Assembly: GCA_964036155.1 (NCBI GenBank)
Contig: OZ038423.1
Coordinates: forward strand, 48,127,249 to 48,191,248
Length of the DNA stretch: 64,000 nt
Source of the DNA: Diploscapter coronatus
Lineage: Eukaryota > Nematoda > Chromadorea > Rhabditida > Rhabditidae
Direction: 5' to 3'
The notes under the pieces were generated by a model that had not been told where the DNA came from, searched no databases, and saw only the letters and a program-made list of their open reading frames with translations. Positions 34,374-45,200 of the stretch are shown one piece after another (the first letter of the stretch is position 1; every line of letters starts with the position of its first letter). The position numbers were made by a program, and so were the translations under genes.

Positions 34374-37300
34374 CTGAATTTAGGGTTTTTGAGATTTTCC
34401 CAAGAACTAAAATTGCCTGTTTTCCAGGAATATCCGGACTTGTTCCTCTTTCGAATATTGCCATGCCGCGAGCAATCAGGAGCTTATCGCTTTGATCTTC
34501 GTAAACCGGTCTGCAGGTTCTTCCATCGCCGACGTAATTGTAGTTGCAGCTGCAGACATAATGACCGCCTTCTCCCGGGACGCATTGGGCGTGCTCGTCG
34601 CAGATGCTCTTATCTTCCAGACAAGATGCTGAATCGATTGAAATTTTTGAGAAGACCGGGACAGAGAAACTATTCTTTCAGACCCAAACTTCTCATAAGT
34701 GTATTTTTGAAACATATTATCCCAGAACGATCATATAATACAGTGTGTCACGTAAGCTCACATGACAACGTTTGATGTCCCATATCTGGGCTACCTAAAT
34801 AGATAACAGGTCAGGTTTATTATTCTTGAAATGTCCATTACATGAGTAGTGTTCATGGAAAGTTTCGTAAAATTTGAATATACTATTCCGAAAATGCGGT
34901 ATTATTTCTGTTAGGTATTCTTTGGCAAGGCTCACATTTTGAAAACTAATATTTTAAATCCTGCAGGTGGTTGAAAATAAAAAAGAAATTAAGAATAAAG
35001 TTTACATGATATCTCTCTATTGAATTAAAAAAACTTATTTTCGTTATGAGTTTTTTCAACCCGAAACATCACAACTGTTTCAGGATTCGGAATCTTAGCA
35101 ATGGTTAACAAGGCTCAGTGCTCCTGACCACCATTGAGATATCAGCTCCCCTATCATTGATAAAAAATAAAGCAGTGATAAACTAAAAAAGCGTATGATG
35201 ATCTAGTTACATCAGGTTTCAAAATGATACCTCATTTAAGCAATTTCGAGTGATCTAACCAGTGCATAGCATTATTGACTGAAGGTTGACATGCGAATTT
35301 ATTTGACACCCTGTCATTCATCTGTACGAACTTACTTGTAGCCCCACAGATAACCCCATTTCCGGTGAACCCAACGTTGCACTTGCAAGTCCATCCGCCG
35401 GTAACCGGATTTTGAGCGCAATGAGCGTGGATTGAGCAATTCGAGCACTGAGGTGATTCCATCACATCGCATCTTTGATATCCGTCTCCAACCGAGCCAG
35501 GTTTGCACAAACACTCATGCCGACTAGTCTCATGTCTGAAGATGCATTGAGCATTTGCGTGGCAGAGTCGGGGGTTCTCTTGACAGGTGGTTGGAGGAGC
35601 GTGTGGTCGACACTTTCCGGGTTCGCCCATGAATCCTAAATTTTGCAATTTAAAAAAAAAAAAAGTTCTAGGAAGTTCACCGGACCTCTCATGCATTTGC
35701 AGACGTAGGCCTGCTCCTTATCGCCAAAGACGCACTCCTCGTTTTGTCGGCAGGAGTCCAGTTTCACTGGACTACATTCGTCAGCATCAGCACATTGCGT
35801 AACCCCATCTCCTCTGAAAAAAAAAAGTTTGGACTTTCTTTAAGAAAACAAGGCAAATTAACCTGAATCCGGGCAGACATTCGCAGATATTCGTCCTTCC
35901 ATCCTCGGTGACGACGCAGTGCGCGTTCTGATGACAGTCGGTTTGCTCTCGACACTGTTTCGGACCGGGTCTCTGGGGCTGGCCTTCCCAGTTTTTCTGA
36001 CCGGAGTGAATCAAGACGCAGGTCTGGCCATTCCCGACATATCTAAAATTTTCGAATTTTTCTTGATCATTTTGAAAAAAAAATCGTACCCTTCATAGCA
36101 TTCACACTTGTGCGTATTTGTATGGCTATCGTAGACACATTGAGCGTTGGCGTCACAGTTCTTCAGCACGTCACAGCCGAGGGGTTGCACTGAAATTGAA
36201 ATATCGATAATGTCTATTGTTCTTAACCTCTCGCACTAAATTCGAAGCCCACTTTCAGTGGTAAACTATTTCGAGAAATATACTTAAAATCGATCGAAAC
36301 CTTACATGGTGGCAACCCTTGGATTCCCAATTGAGAGGCCATACAGTACTTTCCATCTCCAGTGTACCCCGCTTGACACACGCATTTGTAAGTGCCTCCC
36401 TCTTTCGTTCTTTCGAAGATACAGTCCGCGAACTCTGAGCAGTCTTGGGTGACGTCACAACCCTGAATTTGAATGATTATGGATCTTTACTTCTTGTGAC
36501 ACCTGTGGCTGATTTGAAGGGATATCAATTTCATCTCCTGCCTGAGAAGGTTGACCCGGCAAATTGCAGTCGATTCCATTGCCTATGTAAGGGGGTGTGC
36601 ATGCGCATTGGTAATAGCCGAGAGCATGGCTGTATGCGCAGCTACCATGATGAGAGCATTCCTCGTGTGAGCGGCAGACAGTGCCTAAAAATTAGCTTAT
36701 TTGCTGCAAATGTCTAGATTACGTACCAACTGCATCAGGAGCTTGATTGATTTCCTCGTCCAGCAGAGCTTCGCATCGAATACCGTTGCCGACAAAACAT
36801 GAAATCGGTTTTGATAAGTTTCGGAAAATATCTTCTAGCTTCATTGATTTAAATCGCTGCTTCACAAAACGTATTCTCTTTCAATTCAACAATTTGGCGA
36901 ACCTACAAAAATACCTACCAACTTTGCAAACACACTCCGATCCCCCTCTCGTATCGGGCATGCATTCTGCATTCTCCGAGCAGACGTGAGTTCCGCATGG
37001 TTTTCCTCCAGCTTTCGGAATGTTAGCGTTCAACTGAGGTTGTCTGTCGCCGGGAGGCCCGCAGTGCTTGACGCCGTCGCCTTGGTACCTGAATGTTCGT
37101 TGTACAAAAATATTGCTGAAGCATTCATTTAACTTTTACTTTATCATACGTACACAACGAACAATCAGATATTAAATAAATATTGTCGATAAACGATCAC
37201 CTGGAATAAAGTAAAAAGAATGCGCTTCTTTCTCTCCTCCATTTGAGCCCCGAAATGCGCTCACAGACGACACATTTGTTAATTGACGATTTAAAAAAAA

Positions 37301-40300
37301 AAAGTTCTCATTATTTTGCATGTTATTTCATCGAAATTAACGGAATTTTCATCACGAAAGTCTGCCTATTATCGTTCTTTATCGATATTGATAAAAATTA
37401 ATCGATAATTAGCACAAAAGGGGGAGAAAGAAGCGCATCTCTTTTATTCTATTCCAAGTTATCGTTCGTCGGCAACATTTTGTATAGTAGGTCTATAGAT
37501 TTGAAACCTACCATCCTCTGCACTTGCAGTGTCCTCTTGGGTTGCCCGGTGTGAAGACGCACTCGCCCCATTGATGGCATTGAGAGTGCGACGTGCACTC
37601 GCTCGACCCGATGTTCGTCTGTCCTTGCTCCTGCTGTTGCTGCCTTGGTGGCTGAATGTTCAGGCCAGCTCCGGAGTCGAGTGGGAAGCATTGGTGTCCA
37701 TTGCCGGTGTAGCCGTCCATACACCTGCACGTGAAGCTGCCCTCGGTGTTCATGCAGCTGGCGTGTTGACGATCGCACGAGTGATCACCGCGTTGGCACT
37801 CATCGAGGTCTAGAATTTTACAGCGTATCATAAGTTGCTCCACAATTACGTTTTATAAAGCTCATCTAAGTCATCGTAGTCAACAAAGTATCTAATGCTC
37901 AGTGAAACATGAATATATCTAAAAACGTAGAAATTAGGATGGAAAAAATCCTACCAATGCATCTCCATCCGATCGGTGAGGTGTGATCGTGTTGTGCCTG
38001 ATAACAATTTGTAAGAGTAGCTACGTAGTCGCCAAAAAGTAGCCACCTTTGGCGAAATAGCATTGGCAAAAGAATCTCTTTCACAGACTGTTTCATTCAA
38101 GATGGCTGCTTTTTCGGTGGCTACGTGGCTACTTTTACAAATTCCCCACCTGATAGCCTGGGTGGCATTCGCACCGATAGCTCGGATCCACTGCGCGGCA
38201 CTTCATGTTCGGCAGAGTGCAACGGTGCTGGCCTTCAGCGCAAGGATTGGATCCACTCACCTACATTTAAAAGTTAGTTTAAGTTTCATCAATTTATACT
38301 GTAAAATCTAAAACAAGAGTCCACAGACTTCTATTTTTCGATCTCCAAATTTTGACAGCTACTAAATAACGGGCCCTATAGTTAGAGAGAAAGAGGGTAG
38401 GGAGAAAAAGGTTCTTCCATTTTGGGGGGATTTTGAGTTTAGTGCGACTTTTATTTCGATTTTACGGTAGATCAATCTCATTAAAATTTGTGTGATCGGT
38501 CGCCCTCTGAGACTGACTATTATCCTGTTAGATAAAAATCACTCTTCTATTTTAGAACATTTAAAATTTCTTTATTCCTCACCTGCGCTTGCTGTAGATT
38601 CACCGGAGCATGAACTTGTTGCTGGGGTTGACCATGCTGCTTTCTCTCAAAGGCTGGTTGTTGCTGGACTTGAGAGGTCTTGTCCGACGTTTTCCGGATC
38701 GTGTTTTTGGAGCCGTATCTAAATTTTTCCTAGCTTTATTTTCACGTCTAGTTACCTAACGATTCCATCATTCTCTTCACTGTAGACCACGTGAACTCGT
38801 TCGACGTAGAGGCTCTGGTTGGGGTCAAAATCAAACTGGAATATCAAGATTTGGATTTCGGGATGAAAGTAGCCTAACTGGTTTATGAGGGCACTCCTTG
38901 TAGTGAATCTGTTGGTCGATGATCATACGATAGGTCTGAGTATCTTGACCTTCCTTCACCTTCACATCTGCTGTGGTGTAGGAGCGGAGGAAGCCTGGAT
39001 TTTGCCATATTATGAGGCTCAGGAAGTTATGCTTTAAGTGATAACTTATTAAGATTTAGCTTTGACAGACAATATTTGAATTATCGCCTTGACATAGGGA
39101 ATTTGGGGTCGAACTTGCAAATGTTTCAAAGATAACCCTGGTGAAGAAAAATAATGAAGATCGTTTCTTTTTCCACTTTTATAAGATCAGCACATTACCT
39201 GGACTCTCCCTTTTGTACTCTTCGACATAGTCTGGTACGGTTACTTCTGCACCAGGTGCGACTTCAGGCAGTGTTCCGTGAATGTAGACGTTTGACTTCA
39301 GGTACTGGTAATCGTCCTGACCATGGAACTCTTGTCGAATCGAAACTCGGTATCGGTCACCAATGTGGAGGGCGACTGCAATCATAACTTTCATGCATTA
39401 TGCCTGAATGGCTGATGGCTTAATGAATAACTTTCCATACAAAAGAATGAAACATTTCAAAAATAAAAAAAATTATCTACCGGTTCGATTCAGCACTCCT
39501 CCAGTCAGTTCAAATCCATTGTACGCATCAGGTCCTGTAACCGCGAACAGCCATCCCATGACGGATCCGATCGGATGGAGCAAAAGAAAGGAGTGACCGA
39601 GGTCAGAGGAGATCTTGGACACTGCCGTGAAGGAACGACCATCCGTCGTCGTGACGAAGGTGTGGAGGTCTGAAAATATTGCTTGTTCAAAAAGGATATT
39701 CTTTGATAGTAATTAGAGTGAGCACCAAACAAGTTAAAACTTATCATTTCAAGAGTTTCAATATTTCGAAGCCTACCCGTCTTATCAATCGGCTTTCCAT
39801 TGATAACTCCTTCGAAGTTTCCGGAGATTCTAACGGGGTCTCCCTTAACGATGCAAGTGTGTCCATTTCCAGTCCAACCCTCACTACAACGGCAGCAGTG
39901 ACCGGTTTTGTAGGACCTAAGGTTGATCCTCATTTAATTGAAGCAGGTTTTATAAGATCTCCTATTGAGTAGTTGCGTCTCAGTATAAGTTGCTTCGGCC
40001 GTTTCGCGATCGGAGCAACTTATGCTGAGATTCGTGAAATACTCGTCAGTTCTTTCAGCATAGAAATCGGTAATTTCAAAATATTTTATGATTTAAGGCT
40101 TCAGTGATTAAACTGTGTTGTCAATTCATGTTGCTCTAGTTGACACTAGTCTGTTACAAAAATTTGAAGAAAACCCACTCGCACTCCGCATTATCGTTAC
40201 AGTCGTTGGCCTCCGATTCGCAGACATTTTCCGGGAAGTGAATCCCCGACTTGGTCTGTTTCATCGCCGGTGGCTCTCTGTGAGTTTGATATTTACTGCT

Positions 40301-42262
40301 CTCTTCCAATTCCACTGAATTCTCCTGTCTTGTCACTTCTTAATTGCCGCAATTATCTTATTAATCACTCTAACAATTATCTCCTGATTACCCGCACAAA
40401 CGCATTTGGAGCAGCCCCTTTGGTCATAGAGTATCGTGCATTCCTGCGGACACTTGTCCTTGTAGGGGTCTTCGGGACAGTTTTCAGCTATAAATTTGAT
40501 TTTTACTTGGCTTCTGAAGGCTTATCTTACGCTCTTTATGGTCGACATCGTTTTCATAGGAGTCCTCGTAACTTCGGTAGTCGTAGTTTTCCGGATCCTC
40601 TTTGGGGTCTTCGATAGCGGAGCCGGAAATTCGGAACGCGAATCCGGAGTACTTGTCGCTTTTCGTGTTCGAGAGGCTGAGATTAGAAATTTTGAAGATG
40701 TATGCTACCATTTCATTGACCATCCTAATTTTTTATTGTCCTACAAGATTTCTGTAACTTATCTGTGAATTTTGAAAAAAAACTACTTATCTTACGCTAT
40801 TGGATAACCAATTCCTTTCTTGGTTCGTAAAATTCTTTGAAACTCACTTGATCAACTCATTGACCAGCGATGTTCCAGAGTTTGTGTTCAATGTGTGCCT
40901 CCCATCCTAAAAATTAAAACTTTTAACCAACTTATTTTCAGATTCGAACCTGATGCGTGAATCCACTCTGCGCAAAGAAACCCTTCGAAGCAGCCCAAGG
41001 CAGATTGCGGTATTGCATGATGCAATAGGATTCTCGCCCGTCGGTCGCTAATGCAAGCTGAAAATTGGAAATCAGGGTAGGGTGTTTTTGAAATTCATTA
41101 ATTTGGTTGATCTATAGTCGAATTCTGTCGCAATTGTATTTCTAATAGCCAACTACAGAACTCTCAAGGTAATGTAATTAACTTTCAAATTCGATCTGTA
41201 TTTTCTACAATTTACTTGGCTTTTAATTTTGTTTTAATTCTCGAAATCAAAATTATCCTTTCGTCATTCGAAAGTTTTTGAAATTCAAAGGAACAATCAA
41301 GCTCAATATCGTGGAATAGAAAGTTCAAAATCTCACTGATTTTTCAGAAAACCTACTTGGAAAGTGGCCTCCGCGCTGTTGGTTTCATGGTTCTTGACTC
41401 GTTCCCAAGTGACGATCACTGCCTCGAGCGTGCGGAATTCGATCGCATCATCAAATGACTCGTGGATGAACTCATTCAACTTATGCAGCAAGTTACGGTT
41501 GGATGACGTTACGCTAAAGTTGGCACTGTCTACCTTTCTCGTCAAAATATTCGGCTTTGATTATCAAATTTGAATAATCCAAAGATCTGAGATTAGGTAA
41601 AAGCTATCTTCAAAGAGAACTCAAATATTGAATAATCCATCATCTTTTCATTCTATCAAATTTGTTACTTGCTTATTACATTAGGGTACTTTGAAAACTT
41701 CAAACTTTTAAAACATCTTGTTATCAAGCCAAAAGCTTTGAATGTTTCACTTTTCTTGAATCTTGTGAAATTCTCTGAAATGTATCTAGACCTACCGATA
41801 GTACAAGTGCGTATTTTTAACTGGAGCATAGTAAACCGCAATCGTACTGATGTTCATGTTCTGGAGAGGGGTATATTCGGCTAAAATTCAATTTTTGCAA
41901 GGAAAAAAAACTTCAAATTACCCGGCAACTTTTGAAATCCGGCAACCCCATCGAATGAAATGAACAATTCATCGTAGGATTTCTCTAGGTAAACGATCGG
42001 TAGGGTAAAGGTTATGGCCAACTGATTTTCGGAATATCGCTCGATCTAAAATATCTTTTCCAGATTTTTTGGCACTAACTAGAAAACTAAAAGTTTCGTA
42101 ATATTTCATTTTACTACTATTCTATTAGCATGCGATTTCTAAAAGACACAAAAAATGACTTACTCTATCTCCATATCGCTCTCCATAATCAAATAGCTGA
42201 CCGTAGGTAAAATTCAACCAAAGTAATTGAAATAGCAAGTTGAGGAAGAGAAACCTCCCCAT
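33003..42262 (-). CDS. nid-1: Nidogen (nid-1 orthologue), basement-membrane linker
   Basis: 35 minus-strand coding exons join in phase to about 1,566 aa, as expected for nematode nidogen. The start is at 42262 just after a TTTTAG acceptor, and a signal peptide follows (GRFLFLNLLFQLLWL). Order: NIDO domain, Cys-rich insert, first EGF, G2F barrel, Gln-rich linker, EGF array, YWTD propeller and C-terminal EGF, ending at TAG (33003-33005). Nidogens bind laminin through the propeller and collagen IV/perlecan through G2F. In C. elegans they guide axon and synapse positioning. Exon coordinates are under the domain entries. Introns carry several foldback elements. One intron needs a GC donor, and one acceptor appears displaced. 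Confidence 0.95.
34741..35313. mobile_element. Candidate 573-bp element with CAG-GTGTCA termini in a nidogen intron
   Basis: CAGTGTGTCA at 34741 (preceded by TA) pairs with an inverted CAGGGTGTCA ending at 35313. Weaker similarity continues for about 27 bp. It fills most of the intron 34629-35335. The termini resemble those of the MITE at 30736. No right-hand TA and no ORF are present. Confidence 0.45.
37175..37484. repeat. Foldback element with about 70-bp arms in a nidogen intron
   Basis: Left arm 37175-37252 and right arm 37408-37484 are inverted copies with scattered mismatches. Both carry ATGCGCTTCTTTCTC and a GGAATARARTAAAA segment. The AT-rich centre contains ATCGAT-type palindromes. 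The element lies in the intron 37089-37511. Confidence 0.75.
37998..38149 (-). repeat. Foldback element that constitutes an entire nidogen intron (introner-like)
   Basis: Inverted arms 38006-38048 and 38101-38143 (AATTTGTAAGAGTAGC and its counterpart) leave only 2-6 bp to each splice site of the 152-nt intron 38149-37998. The 7-bp direct repeat CCTGATA occurs at 37997-38003 and 38149-38155. On the coding strand both copies read TATCAGG, so each repeat supplies exon...CAG at one junction. The flanking exons join in phase 0 inside one EGF module (HPGYQ|AQHDH). Confidence 0.8.
38583..40275 (-). other. nid-1: Nidogen: first EGF, G2F barrel and Gln-rich linker
   Basis: Exons 40275-40179, 39916-39777, 39669-39481, 39375-39199, 38994-38879, 38835-38756 and 38718-38583. 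The EGF runs CESEANDCNDNAEC to SEGWTGNGHTC. The G2F barrel follows with VRISGNFEGVINGKPI, LHTFVTTTDGRSFTAVSKIS, GWLFAVTGPDAYNGFELTGG, RYRVSIRQEFHGQD, YRMIIDQQIHYKECPHKP and SLYVERVHVVYSEENDGIVR. This is the collagen IV and perlecan-binding surface in vertebrate nidogen-1. The linker is Gln/Lys-rich. Confidence 0.88.
39978..40030. repeat. 20-bp hairpin in a nidogen intron
   Basis: TCTCAGTATAAGTTGCTTCG (39978-39997) is inverted at 40011-40030 with two mismatches and a 13-bp loop. It lies in the intron 39917-40178. It may be a short MITE or an RNA hairpin. I see no further support. Confidence 0.55.
40392..40487 (-). other. nid-1: Nidogen: single-exon antistasin-like Cys cluster
   Basis: The 96-nt exon encodes NCPEDPYKDKCPQECTILYDQRGC followed by SKCVCA, six Cys in a C-x(8)-C-x(3)-C-x(8)-GC-x(2)-C-x-C pattern. 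This resembles antistasin-like inhibitor repeats and lies between NIDO and the first EGF. The resemblance is by eye. It could be an atypical EGF-like or linker module. Confidence 0.45.
40531..42262 (-). other. nid-1: Nidogen: signal peptide and NIDO domain
   Basis: Exons 42262-42164, 42045-41922, 41880-41796, 41537-41357, 41057-40950, 40906-40848 and 40676-40531. NIDO hallmarks include DELFISFDGVAGF, NMNISTIAVYYAPV, AVIVTWERVKNH followed by ATFQ, LALATDGRESYCIMQY and GFFAQSGFTHQ. The domain ends in an acidic Tyr/Asp/Glu-rich linker (PEDPKEDPENYDYRSYEDSY). Confidence 0.9.
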
Positions 42263-45200
42263 CCTAAAATAAGGAATGGTTAGTTTTTCTTAATATTTTC
42301 TTCGAAAAAGGCGAGAAAAACCCTCGGTTATCTATGAAAAAATAGATAAGAAAAAGAGTGAACGCTAGGGGTTTGTTGTTTGAGAAGGTCAGAGTATGCA
42401 AAAAAAAAAGCTATTGATAGGCTTATGTGAAAAAGAAGAACAAATTTAACCATTAGAAAATTCAAAAGAACAATCAACCAGTTTTAATTTGATTAAATTT
42501 GAAACATGTATATAAGAAAAGCTAAATTTAGATATCTAAAATCCATTAAATTTGCACGAAATCTCCAGAATCACGTAAACATTTCGTAATCGATGCCCAC
42601 CAACTCAACTGGATAGAATCAGTTTCAATGATGAAAATAAATCGACCGGTACTCAATTTACTCCATTGGTATTTCAGAACGGGAATTGAGCCATTGAGAG
42701 AATGAGAATGGAGAGTAACAAATGGACATGAAAATCCGTTGTTATGAGAACAAAATATGGGAAATCAGAGATAAAATATGTTATTTAGAAAAAAAGCAAA
42801 AATTACTATAAATGAAAAATATGTGAACTTAGAGATAAAATTTTCGATATTCAATAGAAAAAAGCGAGAGAAAGTAAGGATAGGTAAACGAATACTTAAC
42901 TCGCTTCTTCTCTTCACGCATTTAGATTAGTGATTTGCAAGGGTATCTTTCTCATCTAAAGATGGTCTTCCAAACATTTCTTCGTCAAAGATAATAGATT
43001 TTCCGAACATCTTGCTCGTGAGAAATGGACGATAAAATATTCATTGGAGAAATGGTACATGAGCTAGAATTTTCGCAAAGCACAAATATTGTAGGATGCC
43101 AAGATGAGATCAAAACTAGAAAATTCTAGTATAGTAAATTTTCTCTGACTTTATAACATATTCCAAAAATCATTCAAATTTGTACGCTAAGGATGACGTC
43201 ATCACTTGACATATGCAAGTTCGGACGGAAAAGGTTTGAGCGAAATGTCAATGGCCCTAATTCGAAATGCTGACTCTTTGAGGAGCCGATTATTCAAAAT
43301 GCAAACCGAACGTTTGGACCCAAAATTTTGCCAAATTCCGAAGTCCCACCCTTTCTGTGTTTTTGTTGGAACTCTGGGGAAAGTTTTGATCTGAGAAAAT
43401 GTTAAATGCGACTTTTACAAGCGAATTCAGTGCCATTCGATACGAGTAAAGAGCTGTTTTAGTGGAATTTGAGGGCAGAAATTTCGAGAAGCAAAAAATC
43501 AGCAAGGAAATCTCGCAGCTGGCGAAATTCTACCATAATTTCGAGAAAAAAAAGTTGAGATTCGATAGATTTTTGAATAGGCATCAAATTTTCAAATGTT
43601 TCAAAATTTTCGGAAACTAAATGAAATTTTTATCTATGTTAGAAGCAGAATTGGAATTGTTATTCGTAAATTGCGAAAAAAATCTTGGCAGCTCTAAAAT
43701 TCTTGGCTTGTTGCTCTTTTTATGAGCAAAAGAACAAAACTTGATGATTCACATGGAAATAAAATTAGTGTAAAAAGGCAAAAACGAGCCATCGAAAATC
43801 GTTAATCAGAGAAAAGAAAAGTGGGAAATTTTTGGATGCACCTAAAGAATATACAAAGACATTAAGGGTTGTAAGGGGAAGAGATGCGGAAATTTGGGAA
43901 ATAGTCTAGGATAGAGATGCAGAAAAAGTTATCCCAAATTGCTGTAAAGGTCCACAAGGCTCTGGAAGAGAGTAGAAGTATTTTCTCTAGGTAGAATAAA
44001 GTCACTCTTACTTTTGCCAAGGGCCAGGGGTCAGCTTTTCTCTGATTCTTGTCATCTCTCAGCTTTTTCTGCGACTTTTCTTTCCCTCTCTCCGAATCCT
44101 ATACTCACTAATCTTTCTCCCCTTTTATGACTTCTCTGTGTTCTATACTTTATTCTCTATCTTCAGTTTTCTTTCTTTCTATTTTTTCTCTCATAGAAGA
44201 ACACACCAGATGCCCCCCACCCTAATGTAAGTGCCAAGGAATGCAGGAGGAGACACGTTCCGGTGACATTAACTCTTTCTCTGCAGCTTTTCTGACCTAT
44301 AAGTTGAAGATGATTTAGAGGCGCAGAGTTTTGGGTTTCCTCATCACTAATGGACAATAGATTACGCAAGATAAACGGTTGTGATCGGATTGCATACCTT
44401 AACACTCGAAAAATAAACAAACTGTTCAACCATACAGTAATATTGATATTAGATTAAATGTTAGGCATAGTAAACAGAAATGACTTTTAGATACTATTTT
44501 CTGATTTCAACCTTACAGATACATACATGCACTAATACCAATTCCTATTTTTAGAACGAAAGTGAAAACTTTCCTTTATAACTAATAGCTAATGACAACT
44601 GTCTAGGATATTTCTGGTCATAACTATCCACTTTCCTAGGTTTCAGAAATCTTATGAAGATCACCTCTTTCATGTTTCATACTGAATCATCACTATTCCC
44701 CATACGCTTGTCAAATACTATCTAACTTTTATCACGGTGTTTTAAAACCAAAGAATGGCTTCTTTAAATTTCATTTTCTGAACTTTCTTTTTCCCACTTC
44801 ACGGATCAAAGTCCATTGAGTCCTGTTCCGAATTTAGTAAATTCGATTCTCAATGTAGATTTAAATTGTCCTGCGCCGTTCGGTTTGTAACGGAAATGGT
44901 TTCGCTAATCTTTTTTACTAATCCTTCCCTTCCCTCTTTTTGCTATTCCCCAGTGGTACTCTGATTGAGCCAGAGACAGCGCATTTGGTTTCGAAGCTTA
45001 TTTCACTCGCTTTATTTTCCATCTTTTTCCTGAGTTGTTTTAAATTCTCGCTTTTTTCGACTTCCTAGAGAATTGAAATTTTTAGGCTACAACAAGCGTG
45101 ATATTTCGTGTTTTTTTCCAACTCAACAATATGCCTGGGAAAACGAATCATTTTTGAAATGGCATTTTTTATGACAACTTGAATTCTGACTAAGAAAATA

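Larger units (their letters stand above)
34417..38260 (-). other. nid-1: Nidogen: EGF array (about 12 modules)
   Basis: Exons 38260-38150, 37997-37955, 37809-37512, 37088-36919, 36831-36727, 36684-36503, 36462-36306, 36189-36090, 36042-35863, 35813-35686, 35635-35336 and 34628-34417. Most modules end in a CxCxxGYxGNG/GDGxxC signature, for example CRCMDGYTGNGHQC and CKCNVGFTGNGVIC. DLDECQRGDHSC begins a calcium-binding EGF. Exon junctions often split the final loop of a module. The exon ending at 34417 uses a GC donor (AAACAG|GCAATT). The GT alternative would leave a roughly 30-nt intron. Confidence 0.9.

Noticed and set aside
39481..39494. tRNA-like GGTTCGATTC motif
   Set aside because: Lies in a nidogen coding exon, with no cloverleaf partners. 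No tRNA was found in the window.
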